NCBI GenBank assembly: GCA_019671005.1
Contig: CM033728.1
Span: 23,077,099-23,141,098, forward strand
Direction of reading: 5' to 3'
Length of the DNA: 64,000 bases
Origin: Hibiscus mutabilis
Lineage: Eukaryota; Streptophyta; Magnoliopsida; Malvales; Malvaceae
How positions within the stretch are numbered: position 1 is the stretch's first letter; every line of letters begins with the position of its first letter. The position numbers and the translations under genes are program-made. Positions 47,061 through 59,395 of this stretch are shown piece by piece. The notes under the pieces were generated by a model, which was given only the letters and a program-made list of their open reading frames with translations, was not told the origin of the DNA and did not search any database.

Positions 47061-47440
47061 TTAGGACTAGGATGTTTCCTAATGCAAGATTGAAAAGTGG
47101 TCGCTTACGCTTCAAGGCAACTAAAACCACACGAGTCAAACTACCCTACTCACGATCTACAATTGGCAACTATCATGTTTGCACTCAAAGTTTGCAGACA
47201 TTACTTGTACGGGGAGAAATGAAACTTGTTCATAGACCACAAGAGTCTCAAGTATCTCCTAACTCAGAAAGACTTGAATTTGAGGCAAAGAAGATGGCTA
47301 GAGTTACTTAAAGACTACGATTTAGTTATCGACTACCATCCGGAGAAAGCAAACTTGGTTGTTGATGCCCTTAGTCGCAAACCATACTCGGGTAAACCCT
47401 TAAATCTAAATCCTAGAAAAATTCATTCGAATTAGATCTT
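47010..47440 (+). pseudogene. Element 9 RNase H (broken)
   Basis: Fragments in three frames: YTVYSDASHLGLGCF-like at about 47036-47080, VVAYASRQLKPHESNYPTHDLQLATIMFALKV-like at 47098-47190, then CLFIDHKSLKYLLTQKDLNLRQRRWLELLKDYDL with HPEKANLVVDALSRK (47226-47385). The start Asp, the Glu region and the terminal DALSR Asp are recognisable. Frame shifts near 47090 and 47220 break it. Confidence 0.85.
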
Positions 47441-47639
47441 TCTTGACTCGCAAGTATCCAATTGAATTAGACTTTTCTTGACTTACAAGTAACTATTCGA
47501 AAATCTTCCTTAATGATCTTTTCCATTCGTTTATAGCTTCCTTGGCTATTAGTGCTCATTTCTGTTTATCCAAAGGACGAAAATTCTTGTCTGAACTTCA
47601 AGTTCAATCTATCGTAATCTAGAAAATCATATAACTCCA

Positions 47640-48477
47640 ACAAATTGATCCAGATCTTTATAAGATCATGTCCAAGCTAGACTCTGAGTATAATTTTGAC
47701 TTCTCCCTTAAGTTGAATGGACTCCTCTATTTCAAGGATAGAGTATGTGTTCCTAACAATGAAGAACTAAGACACGAGATGTTACAAGAAGCTCACCAAA
47801 GCTCTTTCTCGATTCACCCTGGATCAGTTAAGATGTACAAGGACCTAAAGCCACTATACTAGTGGCCAGGCATGAAATCGGCTATCACAGACTTTGTTTC
47901 AATGTGTTTACCTTGTCAGAAGGTTAAAGCCGAGCATCAAGTCCCCACTGGACTGCTCCAACCAATTGAATTCCCTCGGTGGAAATGGGATCGGATTATA
48001 ATGGACTTCATTACTGGTCTTCCTTCCACTCCAAGAAAGAATGATGCTGTATGGGTGATTGTTGATAGATTCACAAAGTCTACTCATTTCATCCTTGTTT
48101 GAATGAACATGAGCTTGAAAACCTTAGCCGAGCTATACATTCGTGAAGTGATTCGGTTACATGGTGTACCCACAGCTATAATCTCCAATAGAGACCCTAG
48201 ATTTGCTTCTCGATTCTGGAATTCCTTGCAAAAAGCCCTTGGAACCAAAGTGCATTTGAGCACAGCCTTTCATCCTCAATCATATGGACAATCTGAAAGA
48301 ATCATCCAAGTACTTGAAGACATGCTACGTGCTTTTGTTATAGACTTCAAAAAGAACTGGGAGAAATCTCTACCCTTATTAGAGTTTGCTTACAACAATA
48401 GCTACCAAACATCTATCCAGATGGATCCCTTCGAAGCTCTATACGGAAGGAAATGTAGAACTCCCTTGTGCTAGTTT
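47640..48477 (+). pseudogene. Element 9 integrase core (broken)
   Basis: The zinc-domain lead is LRHEMLQEAHQSSFSIHPGSVKMYKDLKPLY (47785-47860), then TAG where relatives have Trp (YWWPGMK). The core begins with CLPCQKVKAEHQ (about 47908), then WDRIIMDFITGLPST (first catalytic Asp, about 48003). A TGA follows at 48100. The second catalytic Asp is Asn at 48187-48189 (ISNRDPRF instead of SDRDPRF). HPQSYGQSERIIQ keeps the third residue, Glu (about 48297). FAYNNSYQTSI and YGRKCRTPLC close the core, with TAG at 48472 where Trp is usual. The D-to-N change plus stops make it inactive. Confidence 0.92.
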
Positions 48478-49020
48478 GAACTAGGAGAAAACAAAATTTT
48501 GGGACCTCAATTGCTTAGAGAAACCCAAGAACAAGTAAAGATCATACATGATCGATTGAAGCAAGCCTTTGATAGACAGAAAGCCTATGCAGACTTGAAA
48601 AGGATAGACATCCAATACAATGTTGGAGACAAGGTCTTCCTGAAAGTGTCCCCTTGGAAGAAAGTCTTTCAGTTTGGAAGAAAAGGGAAACTCAGTCCCC
48701 AATTCATTGGTCCATTTGAAATCATTGAAAGGATCGTGCCAGTGGCCTATCGATTAGCTCTCCCTAGTGAATTTGATAAGATCCACAATGTTTTCCATGT
48801 TTCCATGCTCCGAAGATACCGATCTGACCCATCCCATATCCTTGAGCCTGAAGAAGTAGAGTTGAATCCTGACTTGTCGTACGAAGAAGAACCAGTTAAA
48901 ATTCTTGATCATGAAGTTAGAAAGCTCAGGAACAAAACCGTTCCTCTTGTCAAAGTCTTGTGGAGAAATCACAAGATAGAAAAGGCAACTTGGGAATCTG
49001 AAGGAATCATGAAGAAGTAA
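48478..49020 (+). pseudogene. Element 9 integrase C-terminus with chromodomain-like end
   Basis: Continues the integrase frame: RQKAYADLKRIDIQYNVGDKVFLKVSPWKKV, the GPY/F-type stretch GKLSPQFIGPFEIIERIVPVAYRLALP (48685-48765), FHVSMLRRYRSDPSHI, and a chromodomain-like VPLVKVLWRNHKIEKATWES (about 48940-49000). The end is a TAA at 49018. This section is free of internal stops. Such C-terminal chromodomains are thought to direct integration to heterochromatin, which fits the nested location. Confidence 0.92.
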
Positions 49021-49065
49021 TATCCTCCCTATTCAATTTAGGTAAATTTGAGGGCGAATTTATTT

Positions 49066-49079
49066 TAAGGGGGGAGAAT
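49066..49079 (+). other. Element 9 polypurine tract
   Basis: taaggggggagaat lies directly before tgtaacaccctaaacc, the LTR start. Confidence 0.88.
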
Positions 49080-52000
49080 TGTAACACCCTAAACCTGGCC
49101 TAGGAAGTTTACCACTATCTAAATCATTGATTAATTAAAATTATGTGTTAATCGAGTTGAAAGAAGTGAAAGTTAATTGAAGAAATAAGGGACCCAAAAA
49201 GAAAGTTGGAAGAGTAGGCTAACCAAATTGTAAAGCCAAACTAAAAAGACCAATGTGAAAAAAAGAAAGATTGAGTGCCAAACTAAAAGGACCAGATTGA
49301 AATAAGAGCAAAACCACAAATTTGCATGTGTAATTAGATCACTATGTAATAGAGGAACACAAGTGGCAAGGTAAAATCACATGTGGCAAGGGGGAGTGTT
49401 ATGGCCGGCCATTGAAGATGAAAGAAAGAGAAACACAATTGAACATCATCTTCTTCCTTCCTTCTTCCTCTCATAACCAAACCTTAGAGAGAAAAGGGAT
49501 AACTTTACACCATTCTTAGGAGCTTAAGACTTCGATCGACTAGGTCACTCTTGTGCTTGTTTTAGAAGAAAGGTATTATATTTGTTTAGCCATGTATTAG
49601 ATTGATCTTATATTAAGATTGAATTTGTTTAACTGATGCAAGAAATGTTATATGTTCATGTCTTTCTTTTAAGCATTTATAGAGTATATAAACAATTGAT
49701 AGATTGTGTTAAATTGCTGGAAATTTTCTTGGTTGTTTCGAATAATGCACATGTCAATTGCTATGTTCATGTGAGAATAAAAGAGTAATTTAAGATGTGT
49801 ATGTTGCTGGAAACTTGAATGTTCATGCTGGAAATTGCTAGGATTACTGGAAATTTAGGTATTGAATTAGTATGATTTCAATGTAACAATGAATGAAACT
49901 GTTTTGCTAGTGGAAATGTGTAAACTTGCTTGGTTGTACATAATGCCCTATTTTGATCATGTTTCTAGGTGAATTGGACTGACCTAGACATGTAAGAATA
50001 TGTATATAAGTTGAATTTTAATATGAGAATCATGGCTTGAATGAAAATCAAGCTAGAAACCAACTAGTGTAATATGCCCAGAATGCTCTGTTCTGGGCAG
50101 CAACTTTGAAAAATCACTAAAACTTGTACAAATGGAATTTAAGGTTGAAATATTAATGGATAGTGCCTTAATATGTCTAAATTCATTAGGAACAAACTGA
50201 ATTGAATTTGGATTTGAGAATGGATTGTAGAAATGAAACACTAAGGACGGTGCAAGTTGTATAGTGTTGTAATTACCTGTCTTTGAGTAAAAAAACTGTA
50301 TTAATTGATAAATAATTAAAATACAAGGATTATATGGTTAGAAGGAAAATTAATTTATCTTTCCAACGGTATAAGCCAATTGAAATTCCGACCTACGGAA
50401 TGAAAGTTATGAATATTTTAGTAAGTAGTGCACAAGCTGCCACGCAGCAGCCTTGATGTTTGAAATGAATGAATTATGTGCATTGTTGTCTTGTTTTGAA
50501 TAAGTCAATGTACTTGTCTTGACCCTGATTTACTTGTATGAATTGATAGAGCAAGTTGTAAAACTTGTGGAAGAAGATAGGAGTGGCCAAGCTAGTGGCA
50601 AACACAAGGGGATTTGGATCCAAGACTAGCTAAGCTTGGAGTATTGTGAGTTTAGTTTACAAGTAGGGTTAGGACTTAGGTCTAACCAAATATGCATGAT
50701 TACTCTCTTGCTTGAATATGCTATGATAATGAACCTAAATTGACTTGAATATAATTTATAAGGGAAGTATGAAATAAGATAAAATATGAACTTGTCTATA
50801 TTCTTGACTTGTTGTACAATTAGAATTGCTTGATTCTTTATGCCTTGGGTGTGATTTATTGAATACTACTTGAGTGTATTGTCTTGAACATGAAATGCAT
50901 TGCTTGAAACATGAAATGTAATGCCATGAACATGAATGAATTGCTTTGAGCATGAAACACATGAAATGCCAAATGAAATTAGATAGCTAAGCCTCAATTA
51001 GCCTAAGGGCTAAAGCATAATGTTGCTATACTTGCTTGAAATGATTCTTGACTACATGATCTTGAATTGTATAATCTTGAAATCCTTGAATGAATAAAGT
51101 GTAATCAAACAACCTTGGTTTCTAATTGAATAGGTAGAAGGGCATGCCTTAGAGTCTAGAGCTCATTGTGTAAGGGTGGACTACGGTCCAGGGCTAAGGC
51201 CCCTAATTGGAAACAGACAGAGGGTACGTTTGTGTGGTCTTTGGTGATAGTAGGAGGGTTGACCAGTACTACGGTATAGGTTGGAGACTTGATTACCTAA
51301 TCAAACTAAGAACCAAGGATTGTGTTAAAGATATTAAATGAGCTAATATCACCTTGAATATATAAATTACTTGACATGAACTACTTGAATCTTGACGCGA
51401 ATTCCTTGATTATTCGAATTGCTTGACATGAACTACTTGAATCATGACATGAATCCTTGATTATTCGAATTGCTTGACATGAACTACTTGAATCTTGACA
51501 TGAATTCCTTGATTATACGAATTGCTTGACATGAACTACTTAAATCTTGACATGAATCCTTGATTACTCAAATTACTTGACATGAACTACTTGAATCTTG
51601 AACTACTTGATATGTGACCATGAATTTTCAGATTTCTTGAAATGGATAAAGTATGAATTGTGATTCAACGTCTCTTGCATCTTGTGCTATTCGAATTGCC
51701 TTGAAATCCTTAATTGGATCATTCTTGATTAATTAACACCTAACTCGATAAAACAAATGGGTTAGAACTAGTTACTACCTCACTAAGTACATTCTTGTAA
51801 TTATCATTCTCGCTTTCATCCTTTCCAACCACAGGTTAGAGGATTCGATCGTTGCTTGATCCTGAAGCCTGCATTCTTGAGCTTGAAGCAAGACACAAGA
51901 TTTGTGCTAAAGTATGATACATACTTGTTTTGTACTCCCCTAGTTGGTGGCACATAGTGTATAGAATGTCTTGTGCATGCATTTTGAGTACTTGATCTTG

Positions 52001-52591
52001 TATATATATATATATCTTGAATGGCCTTCCATGCTATGACTCTGGTTGATAGTGTAAATGAAGTAATGAACTTAAGTTCTATGAATTGAAAGAATGATGA
52101 TGCATATTGTTATGTTTATAATGAATGTTCAAAGTGATCACCTAGCCTTGTGCCATTCGAATCTCTTGTAAGATGACATAGTCTCTTGTATAAGCATAAC
52201 ATGTATATGTATTATTATAAGTTGATTGGTAAATGCAAAAAGGTAAGGCATGGCATTTGGCTTGCTTGGAATCAAGGTACGTTCCATTAATCATGTTAAC
52301 AAGTTAAGCATGAAATGTCACATGTATCAAGATAAAAAGCAAAGAAATGAAATGAAGCATGCTTGTTTGTTTAGGTTTTGAATAATGCTAATCTAAAGTG
52401 GAAATTTTGGTAACCTATAAAGCATGTAAAGATGATTGCTTGCGTAATAAGACATGATTGCTTGGTTTATTGTTAGTTAAGTAACTCATCTAATAGGGAT
52501 GAGTTAGCCTTTCCTTGCTCGTTCTTGCTTGTATTGTTTCTTGGTAATGCTCCCGAACCAGTTTCCTGCCAAATCGGGTAGGGGTGTTACA
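49080..52591 (+). repeat. Element 9 3' LTR
   Basis: 3512 bp, from tgtaacaccctaaacc to ggggtgttaca. It holds repeats of catgaaatgc (50880-50970), a 51-54 bp tandem array (51365-51620), a CTCACTAAG box (51779-51787) with a pyrimidine tract and CAG/GTTA at 51834, and the phrase ttggtggcacatagtg (about 51943). No conserved coding frame was found. Confidence 0.88.
51365..51620. repeat. Tandem repeat, unit 51-54 bp, about five copies
   Basis: Units start at about 51367, 51421, 51472, 51524 and 51575 with (g/a)cttgacatgaactacttga, followed by atcttgacatgaattcct. Copies differ by a few bases each. Confidence 0.9.
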
Positions 52592-53202
52592 ATGGTCATT
52601 TCTCGAAACCAAGTAGTTGAATCGTAAGTGGTTTTCGACCGTGTAAAAGGCAAGTTCGGATAATGTGAAGTTTTAAATCGCGTCTTGGTGGGTCAAGTCT
52701 GGAGAAAAGAGTTGTTAGTTCAAGGTAGATTGATGGTAGTGTTCAGTTGTTGGGGTTTTGCTTGTCCTTTAATATCTGACCGGGGTATAGTTGCTTGATA
52801 TGATGTGTCTCTAAAAATGTTTTGTGGAAGTAGTGCAGCGTTTTAGACATCGACGAGGTATAAGTTCATATTTTGGCAGGCAGATGCTAGTGGAAAGGTT
52901 GGTTAATCGGGGTAGAATCCTTTAGAAGTGAGTTCTTTAAGCTGATGTTAAACCTTGTGGCTCGAGGTTGGTTATGTTACCCTGCTTCATGGTTCGTCAC
53001 AAGTGTCGTTGGTTGTTGAAAATGAGTCGTGGAAACCTCAAGAGAAGTGTTGAGAGCGTGTCGCTTATTGCTATGGTCCTGTTTAAGGTGCGTTGAGAGA
53101 GAAATCTCCCTAATCAAGGTGATCCTTGAATAGTGAAGCGGTTAAATCTATTTTAGTTACATCTTTTTCATCCATCTAAATTTTGAGGATGAAATTTCTT
53201 GA
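52592..53202 (+). pseudogene. Element 8 integrase relic
   Basis: Heavily decayed. Recognisable are IISDRG near 52770 (second catalytic Asp region), a broken equivalent of FHPQxDGQSER near 52880 (ggcaggcagatgctagtggaaagg), and weak traces of the C-terminus to 53090. Many stops and indels occur. I assign it to Element 8 because it leads into that element's polypurine tract and LTR. Confidence 0.6.
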
Positions 53203-53215
53203 AGGAGGAGAGAGT
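53203..53215 (+). other. Element 8 polypurine tract
   Basis: gaaggaggagagagt precedes tgtaacgacccgaat and follows gaggatgaaatttctt, the usual end-of-pol phrase. Confidence 0.85.
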
Positions 53216-54335
53216 TGTAACGACCCGAATATCTCGAGTCAACAATGGGCGTTGACTCAGGTCTTGGACCAACGCATTGGGTCGAATGTCCAGGTGATGT
53301 TGGGCCGAGATGTTCGGCTTTGTGGGCCTCTATATGTTGTTGGGCTTGTGTTTGGATGTATGGAGTTTAATGAAGGGTAAATAGGTAATATCCCCCTCAA
53401 GGGAGACAATGGCTGATGGCCTTGTTTATTTTCTGTAGATGGAATAGGGAGTGAGGTCACCCATTGTCCCCCAACTATTCTCATTATTCTCTCTTCAAAA
53501 ACACCCACCCAACTCAAGGTTAATGGAGAAAACTTGTTGTGGAGTGTGAATCTCGGTTTGGTCATCAAGGGAGGTGTAATCAACAAGAAAGGATCTATCC
53601 CTCAAGGTGAATATCCCTAATGTTGGTGGAGGTTGAGTTTAAAGCTTGGTTCAAGGAAGAAAAGAGGAAAAAGCTTGGTGGGAGCTTCATTTCGGGATTT
53701 CCTAGCTAAGGTTAGTACATTTCTGACTCATTTACTTCATGAGCATCATAAAATGATTACTTTGTGTGTATTATAGTTTTGGGTTGCAATAGTTGAGGTT
53801 TAAGAAGCTTAAACCCCCTTTAATGGCAAATCATGTCTTATGTGTTAACAATGGATAAACTTGGTAGAAAGCCACCTATTATATTCTAAATAATTTGTAG
53901 GAATTATTTGGAACTTAACCATGGGGGTTAAGGGAATGATTGGTGAAATCTCTAGCTCTAGGTTACGAAATTTGGGCTCGAGTATCGGTACGGGGTGGTT
54001 GCATATCGGTACTCCTTTATAGTATAGAGGGACGGGTTGTGAGGGGCGTACTAGTACGCTTTCCCGTGTATCGGTACCCCTCGCTCAATTAGTATTCTAG
54101 TAGTGCTTTTGAGTACCAATAAGCTAGGGGTGTATCAGTACCTAGTATTTCATTTCCTGGGGAGACTTTCGTGTATCGGTACAATAGGGTAGGGGTACCG
54201 GTAGGGGTTGGGATCAGTACGGGGCGATCTGAGTACAGATGTTAAGTATCGATATGGGCTGGAGCGTATTAGTATGCCTTTAGGGTTAAATTCTTTCGAA
54301 CCTGAGTTGGGTATTGATACTCGAGGAGGAGTACC
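53216..54335 (+). repeat. Element 8 3' LTR, left part
   Basis: Colinear with 42997-44108, and includes the box cluster at 53985-54335. Element 10 interrupts it after gtacc (54331-54335); the uninterrupted equivalent is at 44104-44108. The remainder is missing. Confidence 0.88.
53985..54335. repeat. Cluster of GTAyCGrTAC-type palindromic boxes, Element 8 3' LTR
   Basis: Same box order as 43745-44108, for example gagtatcggtacgg, catatcggtactc, gtgtatcggtacc and gggtaccggtagg. Several boxes are damaged here compared with the 5' copy. Confidence 0.78.
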
Positions 54336-57300
54336 TGTAACAACCCAAATTTCATTAAATAGTATTAAGGTCATTTGGTACTAAGTTAGTAGCTTAAAAG
54401 CTAACTTAGCGATAAAAAAAAATTCCTAAGGTTTAAAGGTATCATGAGATAGACGATAAGTAGATTAGGGTACATGCAAAATTTGGTTGAAATCCAATAA
54501 AATTGGAATAGGAATTGAAGGTTAAAGTTTAGTGGCCAAAATGACAATTTTTAAAAGTTGGTTGCTAAATCATAAAGAAAGGAAAAGTTTAAATCTATAA
54601 TAAAGGATTTGCTCAATAACTAATTTTATCCTGTAGATGGATAAATTTGGTCAATGAGTAAAATCTGATATACGTCCCAAGAATTAAAAATATCGTATAA
54701 GGTATTGAATTTTGATCAAACCCTATTATTAAGTGTGCTCAAACTAGGGAAAATACTAGGATGAGTGACCTTCGAGAAGGTTCCATAAAAGTATTTCTAA
54801 TCGATATTTTGGACTCAGTAAGAGTAGAGAATATTTGTATGGGTTTCTGATAAAGGATTTCTAAGAGAAATTTTACTCTATGAGGATTTTCGATAATTAT
54901 CGAAATAATAGACTAAATTAGGAAAATTCAGTCTAAGTCCTTAGGAAAGGATGTTTCTATGAGATAGTAGTATTTATTTTCTGAATATGGAAATATAGAA
55001 TTTTTTGAATAAATCCGATAGCTCGGTAAAGGTAAAATCGCAGTAGAAGTATTTAGTGAATATTGGGAAGTTGAATCGAATTAAAATTTTAGAGACTATT
55101 CCATAAGCCATGGAAAAATCATAAAATAATATTTATGGAATAATGGCTAGTTGAGAAGGAACTAATTTAGTTAGATTGTAATGGAATGGCATTTTTTAAG
55201 AGAGTTATAATTAAAGAAGTAATGGAAGGCCAAGTTTGGAACAAGGATTAAAATGAATTTAAATTCATTTTTAATCTAACAAGTGTCAAATTGAGATTAA
55301 TTAAGCTAATATTAAGTCAAAAATATGAAAAAAAAACTTTGTTTATCTTTCTCCAACATTTCGTGGGATAGAGGAATGATGGGGAGAAGAAGAAAACACC
55401 ATTTCCAATCTTAGATTGAAGGCTTTCAAGCATGATTCAAGTAAAACCAATTAAGGTAAATTAATCTGTGCTTAACTGTCTTCATTTTGGTGGTAATTTT
55501 GCATAGAAAAGATAAGTGTAGCTTATGATTTTGAAGAAGGATTTGAAGATTATGAATATATGTTATGTTTAAGGCTTGATTTGATTAGAATACATGTTGT
55601 AGACATGTAAACAAGCTTTAATTTGATTTAAATCCTATGTTGGAGCTATAAACCCTAACCCTAAGTTTTGGGATTTTGGCTAGATAATCAAATTAAGGAT
55701 TTATTTGAACGAATTATGGTATTAGAAGCTTTATTGTGATGTTAGGATGAAAACAACACCCTTGGTATGTTAAGTGACCATTTCGACTAAGAGAGGAAAG
55801 TTACGGAAGAATTATTGAATAATTGTTTTGATGATGGAAATGAACCATAATGTACATTCGAAATTCATAAGGGAGAAAATGAAATTTTTTTAGAAATTTT
55901 ATATTTGAATATATGTTACTTGAATTTTGCGTAAGCTTAATAGTTTTAAAAGAATGCTAATAAGTACATTATTATGTATTTATTCAAGCAAAGGATAATT
56001 GTATCCCTAATGTGCATTTTGTATTGAATATGTTACATGAATGGATAATGAAGCTTAAAAGCAAGTATTGAGCAAATGATGGGACTAAATTGATAAGTAG
56101 TGAAATAAGGAGAAGTTAGAGTGAATTAGAAGCTAAGTATGGAAAGTTATGTTGCAATTTGAATTATGGCAGTAAGTTTAAAATTTGCCATGAATTCTAC
56201 AAAAATGGTTAGATGATGAATTTTATACCGTTGTAAAGATTTCTTAATCTAGTTTCGTTTTCAATAAACAGAGACTGATTTTGAGTTCCAGGTTAACAAA
56301 TATGAATTTTTATTCGAATGAAGGTCAGAAAAATTATAGAGCTGTTTTCTACCTGGACAATATGTGACGTGAATTCAGTGATTTTTCAGAATTGTTATAG
56401 ATTTTATTAATTTATGTGGCTTATATCGTTAGAACCGTTATCGAATCTAGTTTCTCCAGTATAAAATAAATTAAGATCTAGTATATATTCTACCTTATAT
56501 AAGTAAATCTTTGAAGGTAGCACAGGCTGTCAAAAAAATGGAATTTGAAATATTTTGTATTTGAATGTTAGTTAGCAAGCTCGGAAGAATTATTGGAAGT
56601 TCAAATTGGTCAATAAGGACCATAATGAGTTTTTAAACAGTACAAGAAAGGAAAATATTTGGAAAATTTATATTCGAATGATTATATTAGACATCATGTT
56701 TAAGGTATTGTTAGATTTCAATCTAACAAATGTTTTATTTTATTCATGTGATTAATTAAGTCAAGTCTGAATCAAAAAGGTTCGAGATACTATGAAAGAA
56801 AAGATCGAACTAGGAATTAGTGAGGCATCCTATTAAGTTGCCAAGGTGAGTGCATTTTTACTTCTTTTATATATGTGATGTGAGGAAGACTTGCGAGAAG
56901 TCGACCTTCATATTAATGAAAATGTATGTTGATCAAAGTTATGTAAATGGCATGAAATATTAAATGGCAGATGTTATACATTGATATGGCATAATGATTT
57001 ATCTAAGATAAATCAGATTTTAGATTTTGAGTATGAACTGCCCAATATCGAACTATGAATGATAGTATTGATGGATTGGATATTGAATGTGAAAGTATTA
57101 TATTGTTATGCCTGAGTACTAGTGTGAGAGTCTTAGGTATAATTGGATATCCATAGAGTCTTAGTAATTGCGTTCCAACACTACGGTGTGTTCCAGACAC
57201 TATGGTGTTGTTTAAACACTTTGGTGTTGACATTAGACGCTACAGCGTTGCAGACACTACGGTGTTGTTTAGACACTTTGGTGTTGACATCATACGCTAC

Positions 57301-58221
57301 AGCGTTGCAGACACTACGGTGTTGTTTAGACACTTCGGTGACAACTAGCACAAAAGGTGCGATAATGAGGAGCAAAAGGGCATCCTCGAGTACGTACTCA
57401 TCATTAGACGCTACAGCATTGTAGACACTACGATGTCATTTATGATGACTCGTGTACCTAAGTATCACATTATATTGTACTTCGGGCTATAATACATGAA
57501 ATGCATTTATGTAGGCAGTTGAGTTAAAAAAACCTTAACGTATATTTGATTAATAAAATAAAGGTTTGATGTTATGATATAAACTGCAATTGGGACTCGT
57601 TTGCCATTTTACAGGAACTGTATTGCACTGTTACATGATAGAGGAATGGCTTTGATAAGTCAGTTTTATATGATTCTATATTTTTATATGATATACACAT
57701 TATTTTGTTTATTTATGTTATTTTTATACATTGAGATGCTTTACTTTAATTTATAGTTTCCTCACTAAGTGAATACTTAGTGTGTGTTGTTTCACACGTC
57801 GGTTTTTAAAAATTTACCGAAAGAGGAGTTAAGCATGTTAATCAAGCTGCAATCTGCCAAACATCAGTAAGACATTCTAATTTATGATATTCTCTAGTGG
57901 GCATGTATCAATTTATTCGTTATTTGTTTTGAAGGTAAAATTTTTAATTATCAAGAAAGGTCCTAGGCAGTATACCTAGTTTTCACCCTGAGTTATATAC
58001 TTATTTTTAATAACTAATTAAAATGTTTTATAAATCAATTCAGGGTCAAAACTAGCAATATGCAAATAGGTTATGAATACTTTGTAAGTTGAAAAGGGTT
58101 ATTTTATAAACTAGTTTTATGTCAGATCTTCTAAAAAATTACTAGTCTAGAACTCTGTTAAATAATATTGTGACATCCTTAATGTATATTCGTACTACAA
58201 TTATACGTTGAGGGTGTTACA
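54336..58221 (+). repeat. Element 10 5' LTR
   Basis: 3886 bp ending agggtgttaca. It contains a splice-donor-like CCAAG/GTGAGT (56846), an array of hairpin-like units (57178-57437), and a CTCACTAAG box (57761-57769). The ORF over the array is a by-product of the repeats. Confidence 0.88.
57178..57437. repeat. Tandem array of acactacggtgt / cgctacagcg units
   Basis: A unit of about 60 bp (acactacggtgttgtttaga, then cactttggtgttgacat, then tagacgctacagcgttgcag) occurs about three to four times, with a final decayed copy near 57405-57437. Each unit holds two imperfect palindromes (ACACTACGGTGT and CGCTACAGCG) that could form short hairpins. Confidence 0.88.
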
Positions 58222-58226
58222 TTTAG

Positions 58227-58238
58227 TAGTATCAGAGC
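58227..58238 (+). other. Element 10 primer-binding site (tRNA-iMet type)
   Basis: tagtatcagagc differs by one G-to-A change from the initiator tRNA-Met complement. It lies five bases after the LTR end. Confidence 0.8.
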
Positions 58239-59395
58239 TACACATTTAGTCGATTCTGGACGCTAAACCAAGTTTATTATAAGTTTGTCAAAAAATATAT
58301 GCCCCTAGGATGTCATATTACTGATGTGTTGATTGCATGACTTGATGTTGCTCCTCAATAGTACGAGTTGGCATAAGGCTGATATAAAAAAAGTAAGATG
58401 TTGATGGATTTCGTCAATTGATGAATTTTGGGGTCAAGGAAGGACCCATAACGAATACAATAAGGTAAAATAAGAATTGTAGCCAACTTCAGTTCAAGTT
58501 AAGCTATTTGCATTGGAAGGAATTAATACAACAATTATAAGATTTTAGTCTTTAATACTTGTATTTGTATTTATATTTATAATAGTATAAGATACAAAGA
58601 AACCTAGATAATAAGGACTCACACATATTTTAAGGTAAAAGACAGTCGTAGGATGGTGAAATTATGGTTAAATGATATTGAGACTAATTTTGATAAAATA
58701 ATATACGAGGAAAAAAATTGAAGTAGAAGAAGTATCCTTACTCTAGAAATATGTATATATTAAACGAACATACTTGAAATGCTAGAGATTACTACATAAG
58801 TAACCTAGCAGTTTGCTTAAGATAAAAGCTGAGGGTATGAGTGTTTGGAGTATGATAAAAAAAGATTTAGTAGTATCTAATTGTAATATATCTATACTGC
58901 TAATACTTATGAGTAAGAACTAAATAAGAAGAACAATGATACTGCTGAGATAGTTGATAAAAAAGCTGAAAGGATAATGGATTTTGGCAAAAAGATGGAT
59001 TGCCAGTAAATTGAAGCTAAAAGAGTTCAATCTGGATGATTGTGGATGGTCAAAATGGATTGTTCAACCTTGAAGGGCATATTAGAATGTGTATTATTGA
59101 AATTTCAGGAATTTATAAGAGATACTTGTCAATAACTAAATTGACGTATGATATTAAGATTAGTCAAGTATCAAGAAAATACATCTCAAGTAAGTTGTTC
59201 AAGTAGGAGAAGTGAATTAAACCTCATCTGAATGAATAGTAAGATGGGTTTATAAAGACCAAAATCCAAGAAATCAAAAAATTCTATTAGTATTAGTTCT
59301 CTCATGGAAGGAGAGATAATAGAAAGATTGGATCAAGCATGAATTGAAAATTTGAGAACAAATTTTCTTAAAGGAGGGAAGAATCGTTAAACAAT
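58239..59395 (+). pseudogene. Element 10 internal remnant (gag start only)
   Basis: A gag-like start atgcccctagga at 58299 (Met-Pro-Leu-Gly) ends at TGA after 13 codons. The next kilobase has no recognisable gypsy motif. The end (59365-59395) reads tttgagaacaaattttctt and a polypurine run aaaggagggaagaat. The sequence is A-rich and riddled with stops in all frames. Confidence 0.65.

Larger units (their letters stand above)
45084..52591 (+). mobile_element. Element 9: 5'-truncated Ty3/gypsy chromovirus
   Basis: Retains the gag C-terminus, protease, RT, RNase H, integrase, polypurine tract and a complete 3' LTR (49080-52591), but no 5' LTR, primer site or gag N-terminus. The LTR is related to that of Element 1 (shared blocks tctacggtcc and ttggtggcacatagtg, and similar ends). 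It sits inside the interior of Element 8; the 5' truncation may have happened together with loss of most of that interior. The bases after its end, atggt, would be the TSD. Confidence 0.88.
42997..54335 (+). mobile_element. Element 8: Ty3/gypsy element, largely deleted and reinvaded
   Basis: The two LTR starts tgtaacgaccgggat (42997) and tgtaacgacccgaat (53216) begin colinear copies. The second follows a polypurine tract and relics of integrase, so 42997 is the 5' LTR and 53216 the 3' LTR. The interior holds Element 9 plus only about 620 bp of its own integrase end (52592-53215). The 3' LTR is interrupted by Element 10 at 54336, and its end is missing. The insertion site is within RT of Element 7 (expected TSD attca, 42992-42996). 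Confidence 0.8.

Noticed and set aside
57143..57424. 93-residue + frame with repeated LQTLRCCLDTLVLT-like units
   Set aside because: It is only the translation of the tandem array in the Element 10 LTR. There is no gene context, and the repeat unit is better explained as non-coding.
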